DNA of 16,535 nt from CAYLYM01 sp964387645 (lineage in GTDB: Bacteria; Calditrichota; Calditrichia; RBG-13-44-9), in contig CAYLYM010000088.1 in assembly GCA_964387645.1 (NCBI GenBank), forward strand, positions 1 to 16,535, given 5' to 3'. The translations under genes were made by a program, and so were the position numbers. How positions within the stretch are numbered: the stretch's first letter is position 1; each line of letters begins with the position of its first letter. The notes beneath the pieces were generated by a model that had not been told where the DNA came from, searched no databases, and saw nothing but the letters and a program-made list of their open reading frames with translations. Below, in pieces: positions 1 through 8,050 of the stretch.

Positions 1-330
1 GATCTAGCGAAAGGTGCATTTATCCGATTTGAAACAAACTACAAAGGACATCGAGGGAATCACTTTCCACCTATTTTTCGGAACTTTTTCCTGGAAAATA
101 TTCGCTGTAAAATAGCTGATAACTATGCTATTTTTGCCGAAGGTCACCCAGAGGCATTATTGCAAAATATTACTTTGAAGGATATTACTGTGGAAAAAGC
201 TAAAGAACCTCGATATATCCGTTTTGCTGAAAATTTTATCATGAATAATGTCCGAATTAATGATGAATTACAACCGGAGCGCCCGGAATGGACGCCTGTC
301 AACCAGCCAAAATTAAAGATGGGTTGGTAA
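1..330 (+). CDS. GH28 family glycosidase (polygalacturonase-like), C-terminal fragment
   Basis: This is an open frame running from the window edge to TAA at 328-330, giving 109 residues; the start and catalytic domain lie upstream of the window. The visible part shows repeated beta-helix coils: 'FRNFFLENIRCKIADNYAIF', then 'LLQNITLKDITVEKA', then 'RFAENFIMNNVRIND'. This rung pattern (aromatic/N-x-x-[LV]-x-[ND]-[IV]) is typical of the C-terminal end of bacterial GH28 enzymes, which hydrolyse galacturonic acid linkages in pectin. The GH28 catalytic aspartates are not in the window, so activity cannot be judged. It is probably exported like its neighbours, but the signal peptide is out of view. 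Another right-handed beta-helix enzyme, such as a pectate lyase-like protein, is possible. The frame ends cleanly with a Trp-stop after a charged, proline-containing tail. Confidence 0.75.
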   Translation, partial: DLAKGAFIRFETNYKGHRGNHFPPIFRNFFLENIRCKIADNYAIFAEGHPEALLQNITLKDITVEKAKEPRYIRFAENFIMNNVRINDELQPERPEWTPVNQPKLKMGW

Positions 331-474
331 TTCAAAAAAATTTTAAAAAAGCAAGTTTTAGATAAATTTTTTGTCTAATGATTATGAAAGCTGAGGAGTT
401 CTCAATTTGGGCAATGTGATCATACAGTATTTTAATTTCTTAGATTTAGCGATCCCAAAATAAAGGAGAGGATT

Positions 475-1188
475 ATGAGGCAGATTACTTAATTCTTNNN
501 NNNNNNNTTTATAGGTATTTTTATTGCATTTCTATTAACTCAATGCAGTAAAATGCCAGACCAGCCTTTAATTGATCAACAAACCTTGAGCGAACTTTCT
601 GATCTCGACATGGATATAGAAGAGCTTATTGTCTGGGCTGAATTGAGCGATAGTAATGAAGTGAAAGAAAAGAATTTTACTAATGCGTTAGAAAAATTAG
701 ATTTAATGTTAGACAAAATTAATAAAGTTGTTTCAAAATACGAAAATGAGGAGGTTGAATCGCTACTTGATAGTGCCAAACAATTCCGAGATGAAGCCTT
801 AACAGCTTATGAAAATGGCGATTTAGAAGCAGCTTTCGAAGCTTTAAAAAATGCTCGAAAAAATGCACGGGAAGCGTATGAATTGGTAGTTGGAAAAAAA
901 TTTCTTTCCCCACACCAGAAAAAAATATTTAAAAGATTAAAAGAAAAAAGAAACAGTATAAAGGAACTTAAAATAAGGATTAATGAAGAATTAAAAAAGC
1001 TAAATAATTACCCTAATAAAAAAACAAAGAAATTACACCGTTTATTGAAATATCATTTTAGAGTTGCTAACAAAGCTTTAAGTATTCATCATCTTAGAAA
1101 AGCTAAAATACATTTGGAAGAAGCGAATAAATATGCTAAACGGTTGGCAAAAATTTTATTTCCTGAAGAAGAAAGTGGAGGAGAATAA
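475..1188 (+). CDS. Coiled-coil lipoprotein of unknown function, N-terminus broken by an assembly gap
   Basis: An AAAGGAG Shine-Dalgarno at 462-468 precedes ATG 475. As written, that frame hits TAA at 490-492 and then 10 Ns (498-507). From 508 the frame is open to TAA at 1186-1188 and reads 'FIGIFIAFLLTQCSK', the end of a lipoprotein signal peptide with Cys at 544-546. The first ATG after the gap (553) lies just behind this Cys, so it is not the real start. The true gene most likely runs from 475 across a mis-assembled or wrongly sized gap. The mature part (about 210 residues) is Lys/Glu-rich and almost all helix: an acidic first half with heptad-like runs ('FTNALEKLDLMLDKINKVV'), then a strongly basic second half rich in K/R/H. 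I recognise no family. It may be an envelope-anchored helical adaptor; the function is unknown. A terminator-like hairpin follows. Confidence 0.7.
498..507. other. Assembly gap (10 Ns)
   Basis: Ten Ns sit inside the signal-peptide region of the coiled-coil lipoprotein gene. Ten is a common scaffolder placeholder, so the true size may differ. The stop codon at 490-492 is probably an artefact of poor sequence at the contig edge. Confidence 0.95.
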
Positions 1189-1223
1189 ATCATAATAGTC
1201 AATATTGCTATTAATTTTAAGAA

Positions 1224-1271
1224 GGGAAATCAGAGTTCTTTAAATGACCTGGTTTCCCTATTTTCTTTTTC
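1224..1271 (+). terminator. Probable intrinsic terminator after the coiled-coil lipoprotein
   Basis: GGGAAATCAG (1224-1233) pairs with CTGGTTTCCC (1249-1258), a 10-bp stem with one G-U pair and a 15-nt loop, followed by a T-rich tract (TATTTTCTTTTT). It lies 36 nt after the stop codon. Confidence 0.65.
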
Positions 1272-1411
1272 TATATTTACCCCCCCCTGCCTGAATACAT
1301 ACATCGAAAATAAAAATTATATTTTGATTCTTTCTTTCTATTTACATTAGTAATTTACTTTTAAAATTTGTTCAAAATGGAAAATTTTTATTTTATAAGG
1401 AGTAATGCTGC

Positions 1412-2767
1412 ATGTTGGAAGGGACATTATTATTGATTATTTTGATACTTTCCGTTTTGTTTATAATTGTTGCAACGTCTGTATTAAAACTTCATCCATT
1501 TTTTGTTCTTTTACTTGCCTCATTTGGTGTAGGTTTTGCGGTGGGAATGCCATTACAAAAAATTATTAAAACGATAAACGAAGGTTTTGGCAGTTTAATG
1601 GCCTATATTGGTTTGGTAATTATTTTTGGAACTATTATTGGTACAATCCTGGAAAAGTCCGGTGGTGCCATAAAAATTGCAGATGTCATTTTGAAGTTAT
1701 TTGGTAAGAAAAAACCAACGCTAGCGATGTCTATCATTGGTGCTGTGGTGAGCATTCCGGTTTTTTGTGACTCTGGATTTGTTATTCTTTCCAGTCTAAA
1801 TAAAGCAGTAGCTCGTAGAGCTAAGGTTAGGTTAGCAACCATGACGGTCGCACTGGCATCCGGACTATATGCTACTCATACACTAGTTCCACCCACACCA
1901 GGTCCCATTGCTGCAGCAGGTAATTTGGGCGCTTCAGATTATTTGGGAACGGTGATCATCGTTGGATTGATCACAGCAATACCCGCCATCCTTGTTGGGT
2001 ACTGGTGGGCATTAAGGATTGGGCATTCCATCATTATTGAGGGAGAAAATGAAGAGGTACAGTTAGAAGGAAATTCAGTTCAAAACAATGAATTACCTTC
2101 TGCATTAAAATCATTCACACCAATTGTTTTACCGATTTTACTTATATCATTGGCTTCGGTAGTAAAATTTTTAGAATGGCAAGGAGTATTGGCAGATATT
2201 ATCTTATTTACTGGAAATCCATTGGTAGCTCTATTTATAGGTTTGATTTTTAGTTTTTTATTAATTCCAGTTTTTGATCAGGAACATTTAAGCGGTTGGA
2301 TTGGGGAGGGCGTTACCCATGCTGGTCCAATTTTATTGATTACAGGTGCAGGCGGTGCTTTTGGCAGTATCCTGAAAGCAACACCTTTGACTGAATTGAT
2401 TAAAGGATTGGTTAATAATGGAGAGATCTCTGGAGTCTTTTTTATTTTATTGGCTTTTTTTGTTGCTGCAGCGTTAAAGACTTCTCAGGGTTCCTCCACA
2501 GCCGCATTAGTTATCACTTCATCTTTAATTGCTCCATTGTTACCGGCACTTCATATTTCCAGTCCGTTAGCTCTCTCTTTGGTGGTAATGGCAATTGGTG
2601 CCGGAGCCATGACCATTTCTCATGCCAACGATTCATATTTCTGGGTAGTAACACAATTTAGTGGACTTCAGGTTAATCAGTCCTATCGTTCTTATACAAT
2701 TGCAACACTGTTACAGGGAGTCACTGTTCTTATTACGACAGCTATCCTTTATTTCATTTTTATATGA
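1412..2767 (+). CDS. gntP: GntP-family gluconate/sugar-acid:H+ symporter
   Basis: A 451-residue integral inner-membrane permease, the usual length for the GntP family (gluconate, idonate, fructuronate or D-serine with H+). Family signatures are clear: 'GTIIGTILEKSGGA' near residues 73-86, 'IPVFCDSGFVILSS' at 115-128, 'THTLVPPTPGPIAAAGNLGA' at 155-174, 'KTSQGSSTAALVITSSLIAP' in the second half, and 'ISHANDSYFWVVTQFSG' near the C-terminus. About a dozen hydrophobic segments cover the chain, with one charged cytoplasmic stretch around residues 205-225. The start is ATG 1412, set by AAGGAG at 1397-1402 (9-nt spacer); an ATG at 1405 is out of frame. It is the only transporter in the window. Beside a GH28 fragment it may carry a uronate-derived acid, but the family name does not fix the substrate, and gntP is used here at family level only. 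Confidence 0.93.
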   Translation: MLEGTLLLIILILSVLFIIVATSVLKLHPFFVLLLASFGVGFAVGMPLQKIIKTINEGFGSLMAYIGLVIIFGTIIGTILEKSGGAIKIADVILKLFGKKKPTLAMSIIGAVVSIPVFCDSGFVILSSLNKAVARRAKVRLATMTVALASGLYATHTLVPPTPGPIAAAGNLGASDYLGTVIIVGLITAIPAILVGYWWALRIGHSIIIEGENEEVQLEGNSVQNNELPSALKSFTPIVLPILLISLASVVKFLEWQGVLADIILFTGNPLVALFIGLIFSFLLIPVFDQEHLSGWIGEGVTHAGPILLITGAGGAFGSILKATPLTELIKGLVNNGEISGVFFILLAFFVAAALKTSQGSSTAALVITSSLIAPLLPALHISSPLALSLVVMAIGAGAMTISHANDSYFWVVTQFSGLQVNQSYRSYTIATLLQGVTVLITTAILYFIFI

Positions 2768-3095
2768 TAATAAAGCAATGTTATCCCAGGTCTAAATAAG
2801 AAAATATCCCTGAAGGTAGTTTTAACTATTATTAATTGGATTCTTTTTTAATAAAATTTGTAAATAATCTGTATTTTTATATGAGAAAAACCTGGATAGT
2901 TTTCTAAAAATTTAACAGATGAATAAAAAACCATCTGTTGTTTGAAATTTTAGAAATAAATATTATCAATTTTATTTTTTAGTATTTAAAGAAGTTTTTT
3001 ATATTTATTTGATTGAGAATGGAATTGATTTTTGTTCATTTAGAAAAATGTGAATGTATATTATTACAAAGATCGTAATGACAGGAGGATAGAAT
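2768..3095. other. AT-rich intergenic spacer with one perfect hairpin
   Basis: This 328-nt non-coding stretch is very AT-rich. The only clear structure is AACAGATG (2914-2921) pairing with CATCTGTT (2932-2939), a perfect 8-bp stem with a 10-nt A-rich loop followed by GTTTGAAATTTT. It may be a weak terminator for the permease gene, although it lies 146 nt after the stop. The 3' end carries the AGGAGG ribosome-binding site of the mutarotase gene. I see no small ORF of merit. Confidence 0.6.
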
Positions 3096-4238
3096 ATGAA
3101 ATATTTTATTAAAAATTTATTTCTTTTCTTATATATTACTCTGTTTGTTGTATTTCTGGGTTGTTCTTCCAGGGATGCAAATACTGTAGTGATCAAAAGA
3201 GAAAATTTTCGCCAGATTTTGGATGGCAAGCAAGTGGATCTGTTTATATTAAAGAACAAAAATGGGTGTGAAGCCAGGATCACTAATTACGGAGCAAAAT
3301 TAGTATCGCTCACCATGCCCGATCGAGATGGCGAATTGGCGGATGTCGTTTTAGGTTATGAAACACTGGAAGGCTATATCAACGGCAGTCCCAGTATGGG
3401 AGCTACTCAGGGAAGATTTGCCAATCGTATTGCTGGTGCCCAATTTGTTCTCAATGGCATAACATATCACCTAACTGCCAATAATGGTAGAAATAGTATT
3501 CATGGCGGAGACAAAGGATTTCGGAAAGTTGTTTGGGATGCAACACCCATATCAACACCTGATGGCGAAGCATTAGAACTGACTTATTTAAGTAAAGATG
3601 GTGAAGAAGGATATCCAGGAAACTTGCAAGTAAAAGTTGTTTATACCCTTACTAATGAAAATGAGCTAAAAATAGATTATACAGCTACCACTGATAAACC
3701 CACTGTGTTGAATTTAACTCATCATTCATTCTTCAATTTAGCAGGGGCTGGTGAAGGGGACATTCTGGATCATATTATCCAAATCAATGGAAATTACTTT
3801 TTACCCACCGATAGCGAAATGATTCCCACCGGCGAAATTCGTAACGTAAAGGGAACACCTATGGATTTCACAACACCAAGACGGATCGGAGAACGTATTA
3901 ATGCTGATGATGAACAGCTTAAATTCGCCGGTGGTTACGATCATTGTTGGGTTCTGGGAGATCCTGGTAAATTAAAATTGGCCGCTACCGTGTTTGAACC
4001 CAAAAGCGGTAGGGTAATGGAAGTTTATACTACTGAACCGGGGTTACAATTTTATACGGGTAATTCTCTGAAAAACGAAAAAGGCAAAGAAGGTAAAATT
4101 TATCAATCCCGTTATGGATTTTGCCTGGAAGCACAACATTACCCGGATTCACCCAATAAACCACATTTTCCTTCAACGGTACTGAATCCGGGTGAAGTCT
4201 ACAGGCAAACAACTATATATAAATTTAAAACGAAATGA
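3096..4238 (+). CDS. galM: Galactose mutarotase (aldose 1-epimerase), lipoprotein form
   Basis: A 380-residue GalM-family protein that interconverts alpha and beta anomers of aldoses. The N-terminus is a lipoprotein signal peptide ending 'VVFLGC' (Cys23), so the enzyme is predicted to be anchored in the periplasm or outer membrane rather than cytosolic. The family core is complete: 'NYGAKLVSLTMPDRDG' (64-79), 'GRFANRIAGA' (106-115), 'NGRNSIHGG' with His136, 'NLTHHSFFNLAG' with His210, 'GYDHCWVL' with Asp282, and 'GFCLEAQHYPDSPN' with Glu345. By comparison with characterised GalM enzymes, His136/His210 and Glu345 are the expected binding/acid and base residues. The start ATG 3096 follows an AGGAGG site (3082-3087). 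An exported mutarotase suits a locus that releases sugars outside the cytoplasm. Specificity for galactose over other hexoses or fucose cannot be told. Confidence 0.93.
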   Translation: MKYFIKNLFLFLYITLFVVFLGCSSRDANTVVIKRENFRQILDGKQVDLFILKNKNGCEARITNYGAKLVSLTMPDRDGELADVVLGYETLEGYINGSPSMGATQGRFANRIAGAQFVLNGITYHLTANNGRNSIHGGDKGFRKVVWDATPISTPDGEALELTYLSKDGEEGYPGNLQVKVVYTLTNENELKIDYTATTDKPTVLNLTHHSFFNLAGAGEGDILDHIIQINGNYFLPTDSEMIPTGEIRNVKGTPMDFTTPRRIGERINADDEQLKFAGGYDHCWVLGDPGKLKLAATVFEPKSGRVMEVYTTEPGLQFYTGNSLKNEKGKEGKIYQSRYGFCLEAQHYPDSPNKPHFPSTVLNPGEVYRQTTIYKFKTK

Positions 4239-4326
4239 TGAATTTAAATGTATCCTCTGGTTTAAATCTAATATAATTGGAGTCTTAATTAACTAACATG
4301 TTTAATTTAAATTAGGAGGCGTAAAT

Positions 4327-5016
4327 ATGAAAATTCGTGTGTCACTAGTTTTTATCAGTATTGTGTTAATGGTATCTCTATTATTTGGAGGCAATCGCTT
4401 AAATGCAGAATGGGAAGTTTTGTTCGACGGTAAAACCTTAAATGGCTGGGTACAAAAGAATGGCAAGGCTAAATTCGAGGTAAAAGATGGTGTCATTGTT
4501 GGTACATCGGTTAAAGGCGAACCCAACAGTTTCTTGTGCACAAAAAAAACTTATGCCAATTTTATTTTGGAAGTTGAATTTTGGGTTGATCCTCGAATGA
4601 ATTCTGGAATTCAGATTCGCAGCAATAGTATTCCGGAATATCGGAATGGACGTGTCCACGGTTATCAAGTGGAAATTGATCCCTCACCTCGCGCCTGGAC
4701 TGGCGGAATCTATGATGAGGCTAGACGAGGATGGTTATATGACTTAAGGAACAACGAAGCTGCCCGGAAAGCTTTTAAACAGAATGAATGGAATAAATTG
4801 CACATCGAAGCCATTGGTAATACCATTCGAACCTGGTTGAATGGTGTTCCCTGTGCTTATCTGGTTGATTCTATGACCAGGGAAGGTTTTATCGCTCTAC
4901 AGGTACATAGTCGTCCAGAAAGCGGTATCCAGGTAAAATGGCGCAACATTCGCATTTTAGATCTTGGAACAACAACACAGTATCCTCAATTAATTAAAGG
5001 ACATTCCCAAAAATAA
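4327..5016 (+). CDS. DUF1080 / 3-keto-disaccharide hydrolase-like protein (first copy)
   Basis: A 229-residue exported protein of the DUF1080 family (PF06439), a concanavalin-like beta-sandwich; some members hydrolyse 3-keto-O-glycosides. The signal peptide covers residues 1-27 (cleavage likely after 'RLNA'). The family pattern is present throughout: 'LFDGKTLNGW' (32-41), 'FEVKDGVIVG' (50-59), 'NSGIQIRS' (92-99), 'GYQVEID' (112-118), 'TGGIYDEARRGW' (125-136), 'EWNKLHIEAIGNTIRTWLNG' (154-173) and the closing strand 'IQVKWRNIRI' (201-210). The start ATG 4327 has TTAGGAGG immediately upstream. It lies 88 nt after the mutarotase gene and ends with a strong terminator, so it may share a transcript with the mutarotase. 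It belongs to the short 'GGIYD' type and differs clearly from the second copy at 7207. Substrate and activity are inferred from the family only. Confidence 0.9.
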   Translation: MKIRVSLVFISIVLMVSLLFGGNRLNAEWEVLFDGKTLNGWVQKNGKAKFEVKDGVIVGTSVKGEPNSFLCTKKTYANFILEVEFWVDPRMNSGIQIRSNSIPEYRNGRVHGYQVEIDPSPRAWTGGIYDEARRGWLYDLRNNEAARKAFKQNEWNKLHIEAIGNTIRTWLNGVPCAYLVDSMTREGFIALQVHSRPESGIQVKWRNIRILDLGTTTQYPQLIKGHSQK

Positions 5017-5026
5017 TAAACATATT

Positions 5027-5078
5027 CCACCATGCCGATAAATTGATATATTTTTTGGCATGGTGGTTTCTTCTTTTT
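5027..5078 (+). terminator. Strong intrinsic terminator after the first DUF1080 gene
   Basis: CCACCATGCC (5027-5036) pairs perfectly with GGCATGGTGG (5057-5066), a 10-bp GC-containing stem with a 20-nt loop, followed by TTTCTTCTTTTT. It begins 10 nt after the stop codon. Confidence 0.85.
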
Positions 5079-5294
5079 AAAAAATACCAAAGTTATATTT
5101 TTTTAAATCTTTGATTTAATCTTAAAATAATAAAAGGTGCTTAAAAATTTAACTTCATTACTATTTTGTGGTTGAATTAAAATTTTGATTAATTGAATGC
5201 GAGTTAAGATTTTTACTACGATTGAAATATTAGTGTTGCTATCAAATTTCTTTTAAATCTACCTCTCAATTAGCTTTGATTTTATTTAAAAATT

Positions 5295-5300
5295 GGGAGA
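5295..5300 (+). promoter_or_regulatory. Ribosome-binding site deciding the esterase start
   Basis: GGGAGA lies 10 nt before ATG 5311. It overlaps the in-frame TTG at 5293, which would otherwise give a six-residue longer product, and so favours ATG 5311 as the start. Confidence 0.55.
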
Positions 5301-5310
5301 ATCAAAATCG

Positions 5311-6858
5311 ATGAAACTTTTCAAATTGAATGATCTGGTTCTACTTTTTCTTGTTTTCGTTTTAATTTTTGCTCAAACTGGTAGTATTGTATTCGCGGAT
5401 GTTAGACTACCAGCCGTGATAGGTAACCATATGGTTTTACAGCAGAACATTCCTTTATCGATATGGGGATGGGCTGATCCCGGTGAGTCAGTTACTGTTC
5501 AACTGGGAAAACATAAGGTAAGGACCAAAACAGATATGGAAGGGAAGTGGCAGGTTAAACTTCCTGAGATGGTGGCTGGGGGTCCTTATGAAATGGTTAT
5601 TTCGGGTAAAAATACCATCACTTTAAAAGACATTATGGTCGGGGAAGTTTGGGTATGTTCCGGACAATCCAATATGGAATGGCGTATGCGTTCAGTAAAC
5701 AATTCGGTTGAGGAGATTTTAAACGCCAATTATCCACAAATACGTCTATTCCAGATTCCTAAAAAAGCTGCTGCACATCCTCAAACCGATGTGAATGCGG
5801 AATGGCGACAATGTAATCCAAGAACTGTGATTGATTTTTCCGCAGTTGCCTATTTTTTCGGACGTGAATTACATAAAAAATTAAATGTTCCAGTTGGACT
5901 TATCCTTACTTGTTGGGGAGGCACACGTATTGAACCCTGGACGCCACCAGAAGGATTCAAAATGGTACCTGAATTAAAAGATATTGTTAGGATGATTGAA
6001 AAGGCCGATGATGAATACCATGTAGCATTAGGTAAATCTCTGAATGAAATTGAAAAATGGATTTCCAAGGCAAAAGCGGCTTATGCGAATAATCAGGACC
6101 TACCAAACATGCCACATCTTTCACAACATCCACTAATGGGGAGAGAGAAACCCACCAGCCTTTATAATGCTATGGTTTATCCCATTATTCCTTTTGCCAT
6201 CAGGGGAGCTATCTGGTATCAGGGCGAAGCCAACCGCAATGACGGGGAAATTTATTACGAAAAAATGAAGGCATTAATAAACGGTTGGCGAAAAGTCTGG
6301 AAACAGGGAGATTTTCCTTTTTATTATGTTCAGTTGGCTCCATTTTGCTATACATTATGGGATTCAGGAAATCGGGGGGTATATAGGTTGCCGATCATCC
6401 GAGAAGCCCAGAGAAAAGCGCTATCTATTCCCAATACCGGGATGGTGGTAACAACAGATATTGGTAATATTTATGATATTCATCCGCGTAATAAACAAGA
6501 AGTTGGTAGACGTTTAGCTTTATGGGCTTTAGCAAAAACTTATGGTCAAAAAGATCTGGTTTATTCAGGTCCGCTTTACCGATCGATGGAGATCGATGGT
6601 AATAAAATTCAGATTTATTTCGAACATGTAGGAAGTGGGTTAACTACCAGAGATGGTAAACCATTGGATTGGTTTGAGATTGCTGGCCCAGATAAGAAAT
6701 TCTTTCGTGCCCAGGCTGTCATAAAGGGAAATACGGTGGAGGTATGGAGTCCGGAAGTTGAGAATCCTGTAGCAGTGCGCTTTGGATGGCACGAAGAAGC
6801 TGAACCTAACTTGATAAACAGGGAAGGATTGCCTGCTTCCCCATTCAGTACAGAATAA
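5311..6858 (+). CDS. SASA-family carbohydrate O-acetylesterase (sialate O-acetylesterase-like)
   Basis: A 515-residue exported SGNH-hydrolase of the SASA type (PF03629), expected to remove acetyl esters from sugars. The signal peptide spans residues 1-29, with cleavage after 'IVFA'. A small beta domain follows ('LPAVIGNHMVLQQNIPLSIW', with a 'GWADPGESV' strand). The catalytic block I is 'GEVWVCSGQSNMEW' with nucleophile Ser120; 'AIWYQGEANR' (300-309) supplies the oxyanion block; 'DIHPRNK' (389-395) carries the Asp-x-His pair that completes the triad. All key residues are intact and the length is normal for bacterial family members. The start at ATG 5311 is chosen over an in-frame TTG at 5293 that overlaps the ribosome-binding site. 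It has a 294-nt spacer before it and 348 nt after, so it is probably monocistronic. In a pectin, fucan or xylan setting the substrate is more likely an acetylated plant or algal glycan than sialic acid. Confidence 0.9.
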   Translation: MKLFKLNDLVLLFLVFVLIFAQTGSIVFADVRLPAVIGNHMVLQQNIPLSIWGWADPGESVTVQLGKHKVRTKTDMEGKWQVKLPEMVAGGPYEMVISGKNTITLKDIMVGEVWVCSGQSNMEWRMRSVNNSVEEILNANYPQIRLFQIPKKAAAHPQTDVNAEWRQCNPRTVIDFSAVAYFFGRELHKKLNVPVGLILTCWGGTRIEPWTPPEGFKMVPELKDIVRMIEKADDEYHVALGKSLNEIEKWISKAKAAYANNQDLPNMPHLSQHPLMGREKPTSLYNAMVYPIIPFAIRGAIWYQGEANRNDGEIYYEKMKALINGWRKVWKQGDFPFYYVQLAPFCYTLWDSGNRGVYRLPIIREAQRKALSIPNTGMVVTTDIGNIYDIHPRNKQEVGRRLALWALAKTYGQKDLVYSGPLYRSMEIDGNKIQIYFEHVGSGLTTRDGKPLDWFEIAGPDKKFFRAQAVIKGNTVEVWSPEVENPVAVRFGWHEEAEPNLINREGLPASPFSTE

Positions 6859-7206
6859 AACAAAGAGAGAGCCTGGATTTCTGAAATAATGCTTGTAATT
6901 GCCTTATAATTGATTTTATCTATATAAATATTGAAAAATATTTCTTTGATTTATATTTAATGGAAGTTTTGAGAAAAGTAAACAACTGAGTTGGTTCTAT
7001 TGAAATTTTGCCAGAAAGTTCTGAGGCAATCCAGAAAATAGTTATTATGATTTACTTATTTATTAAAAAAAATTCGTAAATTTAGGAAATGGAAAAAATA
7101 GCTTATTTGAATTCAATTTATTAATTATATTAAAATTCTATTTATTTTAAAAGAGACTGGATTATTAATAAATATTTAACAAGAGAAAAACTGGAGGAAT
7201 GAAACG
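6859..7206. other. AT-rich intergenic spacer, no gene seen
   Basis: This 348-nt stretch is extremely AT-rich. It contains nested AT-only inverted repeats, AAATATT (6926-6932)/AATATTT (6937-6943) and ATATAAAT (6922-6929)/ATTTATAT (6949-6956), which are low-complexity and of doubtful meaning. No convincing terminator for the esterase gene is visible. The 3' end holds the GGAGGA ribosome-binding site (7193-7198) of the next gene. Confidence 0.6.
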
Positions 7207-8004
7207 ATGACTCTTAGAACACGCTCGGAAAGATTTCTTGAATTAAGAATTTCCGTGATTGTTTTAGTGATTTTTTCTTTCTTGCTTATGGGAAATATTA
7301 TTTTCGCCGAGGATGTACCCAAAGATGCCGAAGGGATGCCACTAAACAAGCTCACTGAAGCTGAGAAAAATGCTGGATGGAAATTATTGTGGGATGGGAA
7401 GACCACCAAAGGTTGGCGAGGCGCTCGTCTGGATCATTTTCCTGAAAAGGGTTGGGAAATTAAAGATGGTGTTCTGACCGTATTAGGGTCAGATGGAAAA
7501 GAATCAGCTCGTGGTGGTGACATTATTACCGAGAAACTTTATAGCAATTTTGAATTATCCCTGGAATTCAAATTGACTCCTGGAGCTAACAGTGGTATTA
7601 AATATTTTGTTTTCCCCAGAGAACCCAATTCCAAAGGACCTGTAATTGGTTTAGAATATCAGATATTAGATGATGATCGGCATCCCGATGCCAAGAAGGG
7701 AGTGGAAGGCAATCGCACTGTGGCGTCGCTTTATGATCTGATTCCGGCTGAAGGAAAAGAAGTAAAACCCATTGGCGAATGGAATCATGCCCGTATTGTT
7801 GTGAAAGGTGGTCATGTGGAACATTGGTTGAATGGGAAAAAAGTGGTAGAATATGATCGGTTCTCACAAGCTTTCCGAGCATTGATTAAGAAGAGTAAAT
7901 ATCAAAATTACAAAGACTTTGGTCAAATTCCCGCTGGACACATTTTATTGCAAGACCATGGAGATCGAGTTTCTTTCCGTAATATTAAAATCAGGGAATT
8001 TTAA
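7207..8004 (+). CDS. DUF1080 / 3-keto-disaccharide hydrolase-like protein (second copy)
   Basis: A 265-residue exported DUF1080 protein (PF06439), about 35 residues longer than the copy at 4327. The signal peptide covers residues 1-34 ('FSFLLMGNIIFA'). A linker containing 'LNKLTEAEKNAGW' leads into the domain: 'LLWDGKTTKGWRG' (60-72), 'WEIKDGVLTV' (83-92), 'GGDIITEKLYSNFELSLEFK' (103-122), 'GANSGIKYFV' (126-135), 'GLEYQILDDDRHPDA' (148-162), 'RTVASLYDLIPA' (170-181), 'EWNHARIVVKGGHVEHWLNG' (191-210) and 'VSFRNIKIREF' at the end. The 'ILDDDRHPDA...ASLYDL' layout marks a different subfamily from the first copy, so the two probably act on different linkages or steps rather than being recent duplicates. 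The start ATG 7207 follows GGAGGA (7193-7198). A large palindrome ends the unit. Enzymatic function is inferred from the family. Confidence 0.9.
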   Translation: MTLRTRSERFLELRISVIVLVIFSFLLMGNIIFAEDVPKDAEGMPLNKLTEAEKNAGWKLLWDGKTTKGWRGARLDHFPEKGWEIKDGVLTVLGSDGKESARGGDIITEKLYSNFELSLEFKLTPGANSGIKYFVFPREPNSKGPVIGLEYQILDDDRHPDAKKGVEGNRTVASLYDLIPAEGKEVKPIGEWNHARIVVKGGHVEHWLNGKKVVEYDRFSQAFRALIKKSKYQNYKDFGQIPAGHILLQDHGDRVSFRNIKIREF

Positions 8005-8013
8005 GTTTGCATG

Positions 8014-8050
8014 ACCGGGATAACGTTTAAAACGTTATCCCGGTATATTT
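8014..8050 (+). terminator. Perfect 15-bp palindrome, likely bidirectional terminator
   Basis: ACCGGGATAACGTTT (8014-8028) and AAACGTTATCCCGGT (8030-8044) are perfect reverse complements around a single A, 9 nt after the second DUF1080 stop. TATATTTT follows. The hairpin is strong, but the T-tract is modest, so an additional protein-binding or mRNA-stabilising role is possible. Confidence 0.7.

Noticed and set aside
358..378. Hairpin TTAGATAAA/TTTGTCTAA after the GH28 fragment
   Set aside because: An AT-only 9-bp stem with a 3-nt loop and no T-tract downstream on the + strand; too weak to call a terminator.
5032..5048. Near-repeat ATGCCGATWAATTGAT at 5032 and 8096
   Set aside because: A 15-of-16 match between two AT-rich spacers is expected about once by chance in a window this size. 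One copy is part of a terminator stem and loop.
5271..5278. Bacteroidota -7 promoter box TAGCTTTG upstream of the esterase, and a similar TACCTTTG at 8122-8129
   Set aside because: Both fit TAnnTTTG, but neither has a TTG/TTTG element at the expected distance upstream, and such matches are frequent by chance in AT-rich spacers.
5293..5310. TTG 5293 as a start for the esterase
   Set aside because: It overlaps the ribosome-binding site, and ATG 5311 gives a normal signal peptide beginning MKLFK.
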